DNA of 53,838 nucleotides, taken from NCBI GenBank assembly GCA_937891895.1, contig CALATN010000075.1, forward strand, positions 1 through 53,838. The letters are read 5' to 3'. This stretch comes from an uncultured Clostridia bacterium. GTDB lineage: Bacteria; Bacillota; Clostridia; Oscillospirales; Ruminococcaceae. The notes under the pieces were generated by a model. That model searched no databases. It had not been told where the DNA came from and saw only the letters and a program-made list of their open reading frames with translations. This document shows positions 50,207-53,838 of this stretch, one piece after another; within the stretch, counting starts at the first letter, position 1; each line of letters begins with the position of its first letter. The translations under genes and the position numbers were made by a program.

Positions 50207-51082
50207 ATGAAATGTTTGGTAACAGGCACAGGCGGACAGCTTGGCTATGATGTAATGAATGAACTTAAAAAGCGTGGATACGAGGCTGTTGGCTGTGATA
50301 TTACCGACGACGCTGAAATCCGGCTTGATATTACCGACAGCAAGGCTGTTTCTGAAACAATTGAAAGAATAAAGCCTGACGTTGTAATCCATTGTGCAGC
50401 GTGGACAGCTGTTGATGCCGCAGAGGACGAGGAAAATATTCCGAAGGTTTACGCGGTAAATGCTGACGGTACAAGAAATATTGCAGAAGCCTGCAAAAAA
50501 ACAGATTGCAAGATGATTTACATCTCAACCGATTACGTTTTTGATGGACAAGGAACAGAGCCTTGGAAATCCGATTGCAAGGATTACGCTCCACTTTCTG
50601 TGTACGGAAAGAGCAAACTACAGGGCGAGCTTGCTGTTGCTGAAATCCTTGAAAAATATTTCATCGTGAGAATAGCGTGGGTGTTTGGCAAAAACGGTAA
50701 GAATTTCATTAAGACAATGCTTAACGTTGGAAAAAAATACCCCGAGGTAAGGGTTGTCAACGACCAGATTGGCACACCCACATATACCCTTGACCTTGCA
50801 CGTCTGCTTGTTGATATGGCTGAAAGTGATAAGTATGGTTATTACCACGCAACAAACGAGGGCGGCTATATCAGCTGGTATGACTTTACTTGTGAAATTT
50901 TCAGACAGGCAGGATACGATACAAAGGTTACTCCTGTTACTACAGAGGAGTACGGTCTGAGCAAGGCGGCACGACCATTCAACAGCAGGCTTGATAGAAG
51001 CAAGCTGAAAGAAAACGGCTTTGAGCCGCTTCCTGACTGGAAGGACGCTCTGGAAAGATATTTGAAGGAAGTAGAATTTTAA
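50207..51082 (+). CDS. rfbD: dTDP-4-dehydrorhamnose reductase
   Basis: 291 residues. The nucleotide-binding start MKCLVTGTGGQLGYDVMNEL, the ISTDYVFDGQG region and the catalytic SVYGKSKLQGE (Tyr-x3-Lys). It makes dTDP-L-rhamnose, the last step. Its stop overlaps the rmlC start by one base (TAATG), so synthesis is coupled to rmlC. Confidence 0.96.
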   Translation: MKCLVTGTGGQLGYDVMNELKKRGYEAVGCDITDDAEIRLDITDSKAVSETIERIKPDVVIHCAAWTAVDAAEDEENIPKVYAVNADGTRNIAEACKKTDCKMIYISTDYVFDGQGTEPWKSDCKDYAPLSVYGKSKLQGELAVAEILEKYFIVRIAWVFGKNGKNFIKTMLNVGKKYPEVRVVNDQIGTPTYTLDLARLLVDMAESDKYGYYHATNEGGYISWYDFTCEIFRQAGYDTKVTPVTTEEYGLSKAARPFNSRLDRSKLKENGFEPLPDWKDALERYLKEVEF

Positions 51083-51684
51083 TGGGACAGATAAAGGTAA
51101 CAAAGTGCCCCATCGAGGGGCTTTACATAATTGAACCCGCCGTTCACGGTGACAACAGAGGGTATTTTATGGAAACCTACAATCAGCGTGATATGGAAGA
51201 AGCAGGGCTGAATATGAAGTTTGTGCAGGATAATCAGAGTATGTCCGTAAAGGGTGTATTAAGAGGACTCCACTTTCAGAAACAGTATCCACAGGGCAAG
51301 CTTGTCCGCGCAATCAGGGGAAGGGTCTTTGATGTCGCAGTTGATTTAAGAAGCGACAGCGAAACCTACGGCAAATGGTACGGAGTTGAGCTTACCGAGG
51401 AAAACAAGAAACAATTCTACATTTCCGAGGGCTTTGCCCACGGTTTTCTTGTGTTAAGCGATACTGTGGAATTCTGCTACAAATGTACCGACTTTTATCA
51501 TCCAGGCGACGAGGGCGGACTTGCATGGAATGACCCTGCGATTGGCATTGAGTGGCCTGAACTTGTGGGTGAATACAATGGCACAGCAAGTGCAGAGGGA
51601 TACACACTCAAGGACGGAACTCCGCTTAACCTTTCCGAAAAGGATACAAAGTGGGCTGAATTGAAGGATACATTTAAATTTTAA
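51082..51684 (+). CDS. rfbC: dTDP-4-dehydrorhamnose 3,5-epimerase
   Basis: 200 residues, cupin fold. GLYIIEPAVHGDNRGYFMET, VLRGLHFQKQYPQGKLVRAI and FAHGFLVLSD carry the active-site His and neighbours. It epimerises the keto-sugar before RmlD reduces it. Slightly longer than typical (185) because of a C-terminal extension. Confidence 0.96.
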   Translation: MGQIKVTKCPIEGLYIIEPAVHGDNRGYFMETYNQRDMEEAGLNMKFVQDNQSMSVKGVLRGLHFQKQYPQGKLVRAIRGRVFDVAVDLRSDSETYGKWYGVELTEENKKQFYISEGFAHGFLVLSDTVEFCYKCTDFYHPGDEGGLAWNDPAIGIEWPELVGEYNGTASAEGYTLKDGTPLNLSEKDTKWAELKDTFKF

Positions 51685-51695
51685 GGGGAAAACAG

Positions 51696-52571
51696 ATGTC
51701 TGAGAAAAGAATATCAGTAATAATTCCAACGCTTAATGGTGCGGAATACATTGTAAATTTAATAGATAAATTCAATTCTCAGACCATCAGGCCTGATGAA
51801 ATTGTTGTTGTCGATTCCGAATCGGATGATAATACCGTTGAACTGTGCAGAAACTATGATAATGTGCGCGTGATAGAAATTCTGCGCAAGGATTTCAACC
51901 ACGGCGGTACTCGTGATATGGCATTAAGAACCTGCAACAGCGATTTTGTCCTGTTCACAACGCAGGACGCCGTACCGAACAATGAATTCTATATAGAAAA
52001 TCTGCTTAAACCATTTGAAGATGATAATGTGGCTATTGCTTCTGGAAGACAGATTGCAAGAGAAGATGCATGGCAGATGGAAAAGCTGGTGCGTGAGTTC
52101 AATTATCCCGCAGAAAGTCACGTCCGTTCAAAAGCTGATTTGGCTAAGTATGGAATAAAGACATATTTTTTTTCCGATGTTTGTTCGGCGTATCGAAAGG
52201 ATATTTACGAACAGCTTGGCGGATTTGAAAATCCTGTAAAAACCAATGAGGATATGTTTTTTGCGGCTAAGGTTATAGAAAACGGATATAAGGTGGCTTA
52301 TGCAGCTGACGCAGAGGTCATTCATTCGCATAATTTTACTCTGAAGGAACAGTATAACAGAAATGTTACAATAGGTGCCGAACTTGAAAGACATAAGGAA
52401 CTGCTTAATGGTGTTTCTGCCGATGCAGAGGGTATGAAGCTTGTTAAGTATGTTTCGCTGAAGCTGCTGAAAAAAGGCAGAATTTTTCAATTCATACGCT
52501 TCGGATTTGACTGCTGTGCGAGAAAGCTCGGAAATGCTATGGGAAAACGTAAAAGCAGGAGAAAAAAATGA
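51696..52571 (+). CDS. Family 2 glycosyltransferase, probable rhamnosyltransferase
   Basis: 291 residues. GT-A fold with RISVIIPTLNGAEYIVNLID, VVVDSESDDNT, and the RDFNHGGTRD-type KDFNHGGTRDMALR, a motif common in rhamnosyltransferases. Then TTQDAVPNNEFY and the acceptor region DVCSAYRKDIYEQLGGF, NEDMFFAAK. Basic C-terminus (MGKRKSRRKK). It probably adds L-rhamnose made by the adjacent genes. It ends in an ATGA overlap with the next gene. Confidence 0.9.
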   Translation: MSEKRISVIIPTLNGAEYIVNLIDKFNSQTIRPDEIVVVDSESDDNTVELCRNYDNVRVIEILRKDFNHGGTRDMALRTCNSDFVLFTTQDAVPNNEFYIENLLKPFEDDNVAIASGRQIAREDAWQMEKLVREFNYPAESHVRSKADLAKYGIKTYFFSDVCSAYRKDIYEQLGGFENPVKTNEDMFFAAKVIENGYKVAYAADAEVIHSHNFTLKEQYNRNVTIGAELERHKELLNGVSADAEGMKLVKYVSLKLLKKGRIFQFIRFGFDCCARKLGNAMGKRKSRRKK

Positions 52572-53773
52572 AAGTAAAAAATGTAATTATAGTGTGTGAT
52601 TATGCTTATATTGAAGGTGGAGCAGCAAAGGTTGCAATCAACACAGCAGTTTCACTGGCTCAGAATACTGAGCTGAATGTTATTTTTTTTGCAGGCTGTG
52701 GAAAAGCGTGCAGTGATTTGACAGACAGTAATGTTACAGTAGTGGAGCTTGGTTTGTATGATTTGCTCGGAAATCCCAGTAAAATAAATGCTATGGTAAA
52801 GGGAATATATAATTCGCTCGTGTACAATAAATTCAATGAAATTGCATCCAAGCTTGATAAAAGTGAAACTGTTGTGCATATCCATACATATACAAAGGTT
52901 CTGACAAGTGCAGTTTTCAAGGCAGCACAAAGAGCAGGAATTCCGGTATATGTTACAGTGCATGATTACTTTCTTGCTTGTCCCAATGGCGGATGCTTCA
53001 ATTATGTAAAGAATGAAATCTGCGAAATAAAGCCTATGTCACTCAAATGTATTTTATGCAACTGTGATTCAAGAAATTATATATATAAAATATGGAGATG
53101 TGTACGCCAATTCAAACAGAATAGTGTGATAAGAAAAAATCATAATATAAATTATGTGTATATATCGGAATTTTCAAAGAAGCAACTTCAGAGAAGGATG
53201 CCTGCTGTAAAAAATGAGTATATGCTTAAAAATCTTATTGAATGTGGTGAGCGATTCCGGGTAAAAGCAGAAGAAAATGAAATATTCCTTTTTATCGGAA
53301 GAGTGTCAGCCGAAAAAGGTGCGGAACTTTTCTGCAAGGCCGTGGCAAAAGCTGGTGTAAACGCTGTTGTCATAGGTGACGGCAGTATTAAAGAGAGATT
53401 GCAACAGCAGTACGCGGACATAACTTTTACAGGGTGGTTGGATAAAAGCAAAATCAACGAATGGATAGCAAAAGCACGTTGTTTAATTTTTCCTTCTTTA
53501 TGGTATGAGGGGGCACCTTTAACTGTCTTAGAGGCACAGGCTTACGGAATACCATGCATTGTAACGGATTGTTGCGCAGCTTCAATGTACGTTACTGAAA
53601 AAAATGGTTTTGTGGTCAAAGCTGAGCCTGAGCGTATAGCGGAAGCAATGAATAAATTCAATGATAACAATATAGTTAAAGCTTTTTCAGAGAATACATA
53701 TGCATCATTCGATGAAAAAAGGTGTTCAGAGGAGATATATGTGCGTAATCTGATTGAAATATATAATGGATGA
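52568..53773 (+). CDS. Family 4 glycosyltransferase
   Basis: 401 residues, GT-B fold. N-terminal domain opens with VIIVCDYAYIEGGAAKVAIN; an acceptor-side cluster of cysteines (FLACPNGGCFNYVKNEICEI, later CILCNCDSRN) resembles those of GT4s acting on polysaccharides. The donor-binding domain has IFLFIGRVSAEKGAELFCKA and EGAPLTVLEAQAYGIPCIVT with the E-x7-E pair. It transfers a sugar in the repeat unit made by this operon. Confidence 0.92.
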   Translation: MKVKNVIIVCDYAYIEGGAAKVAINTAVSLAQNTELNVIFFAGCGKACSDLTDSNVTVVELGLYDLLGNPSKINAMVKGIYNSLVYNKFNEIASKLDKSETVVHIHTYTKVLTSAVFKAAQRAGIPVYVTVHDYFLACPNGGCFNYVKNEICEIKPMSLKCILCNCDSRNYIYKIWRCVRQFKQNSVIRKNHNINYVYISEFSKKQLQRRMPAVKNEYMLKNLIECGERFRVKAEENEIFLFIGRVSAEKGAELFCKAVAKAGVNAVVIGDGSIKERLQQQYADITFTGWLDKSKINEWIAKARCLIFPSLWYEGAPLTVLEAQAYGIPCIVTDCCAASMYVTEKNGFVVKAEPERIAEAMNKFNDNNIVKAFSENTYASFDEKRCSEEIYVRNLIEIYNG

Positions 53774-53785
53774 GGTTTTGTGGAT

Positions 53786-53838
53786 ATGAAAGTATCAGCA
53801 ATAATTGTAGCATATAAGAATAGTGATGTGCTTGTAAA
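53786..53838 (+). CDS. Start of another family 2 glycosyltransferase (cut by window end)
   Basis: KVSAIIVAYKNSDVLVK is a typical GT2 opening (VSxIIVxYxN). ATG 53786 or the in-frame GTG at 53780 may be the start; TGAGG lies upstream. Only 17 or 19 codons are in view. Confidence 0.75.
   Translation, partial: MKVSAIIVAYKNSDVLV

Overview
The window looks like a Gram-positive gut or rumen Clostridia chromosome, probably Ruminococcus or a close relative. This is inferred from moderately AT-rich DNA, strong GGAGG-type ribosome binding sites, near-consensus TTGACA-17-TATAAT promoters, many intrinsic terminators, a Re-citrate-synthase-like enzyme, many small ECF sigma/anti-sigma pairs and low-GC lipoproteins. 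No rRNA, tRNA or CRISPR array was seen.

Layout. (1) 1-9,200 is a defence island: a DUF3427-type helicase with a phospholipase-D-like nuclease domain, a Nudix hydrolase, McrB, McrC and a short fifth gene. Gene debris flanks it on both sides (a wrecked UvrD helicase, a nuclease-like tail, a glycosylase-like tail), and a degenerate 35-bp direct repeat frames it. (2) 9,575-18,823 is metabolic and regulatory: CPBP protease plus Crp-like regulator, DUF2089 plus membrane protein, a Re-citrate/isopropylmalate synthase-like gene with its GntR repressor and a visible palindromic operator, an ECF sigma/anti-sigma pair, two duplicated alpha/beta hydrolases and a TraX-like membrane protein. (3) 18,884-27,124 (minus strand) carries a chemoreceptor and then an unusual locus. 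Two copies of a ClpP peptidase are each paired with a soluble VirD4/TraG-like ATPase; with them are an unknown 240-residue protein, a long structured leader RNA and a large regulator with three predicted helix-turn-helix segments. No relaxase or type IV secretion gene is present. (4) 27,317-37,519 holds paralogous lipoproteins, relics of a duplicated traX-virD4 block, an ECF sigma gene that appears to start with ATT, an esterase, a shortened AbrB protein and an AAA ATPase/nuclease gene split in two. (5) 37,957-43,523 holds glmS-galE, a third ECF/anti-sigma pair and small proteins. (6) 43,591-53,838 has a tyrosine recombinase gene enclosed by exact 28-bp inverted repeats. An outward promoter inside the segment points into a helicase gene, followed by a sugar transferase, rmlA, rmlB, rmlD, rmlC and glycosyltransferases. 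This looks like a phase-variable promoter for a rhamnose polysaccharide operon.

The two most interesting systems are the doubled ClpP/VirD4-like locus, which may be a non-canonical ATP-dependent protease or conjugation-derived machine, and the self-encoded invertible promoter switch in front of the helicase and polysaccharide operon. All functional statements come from reading motifs and gene order; no database search was run.
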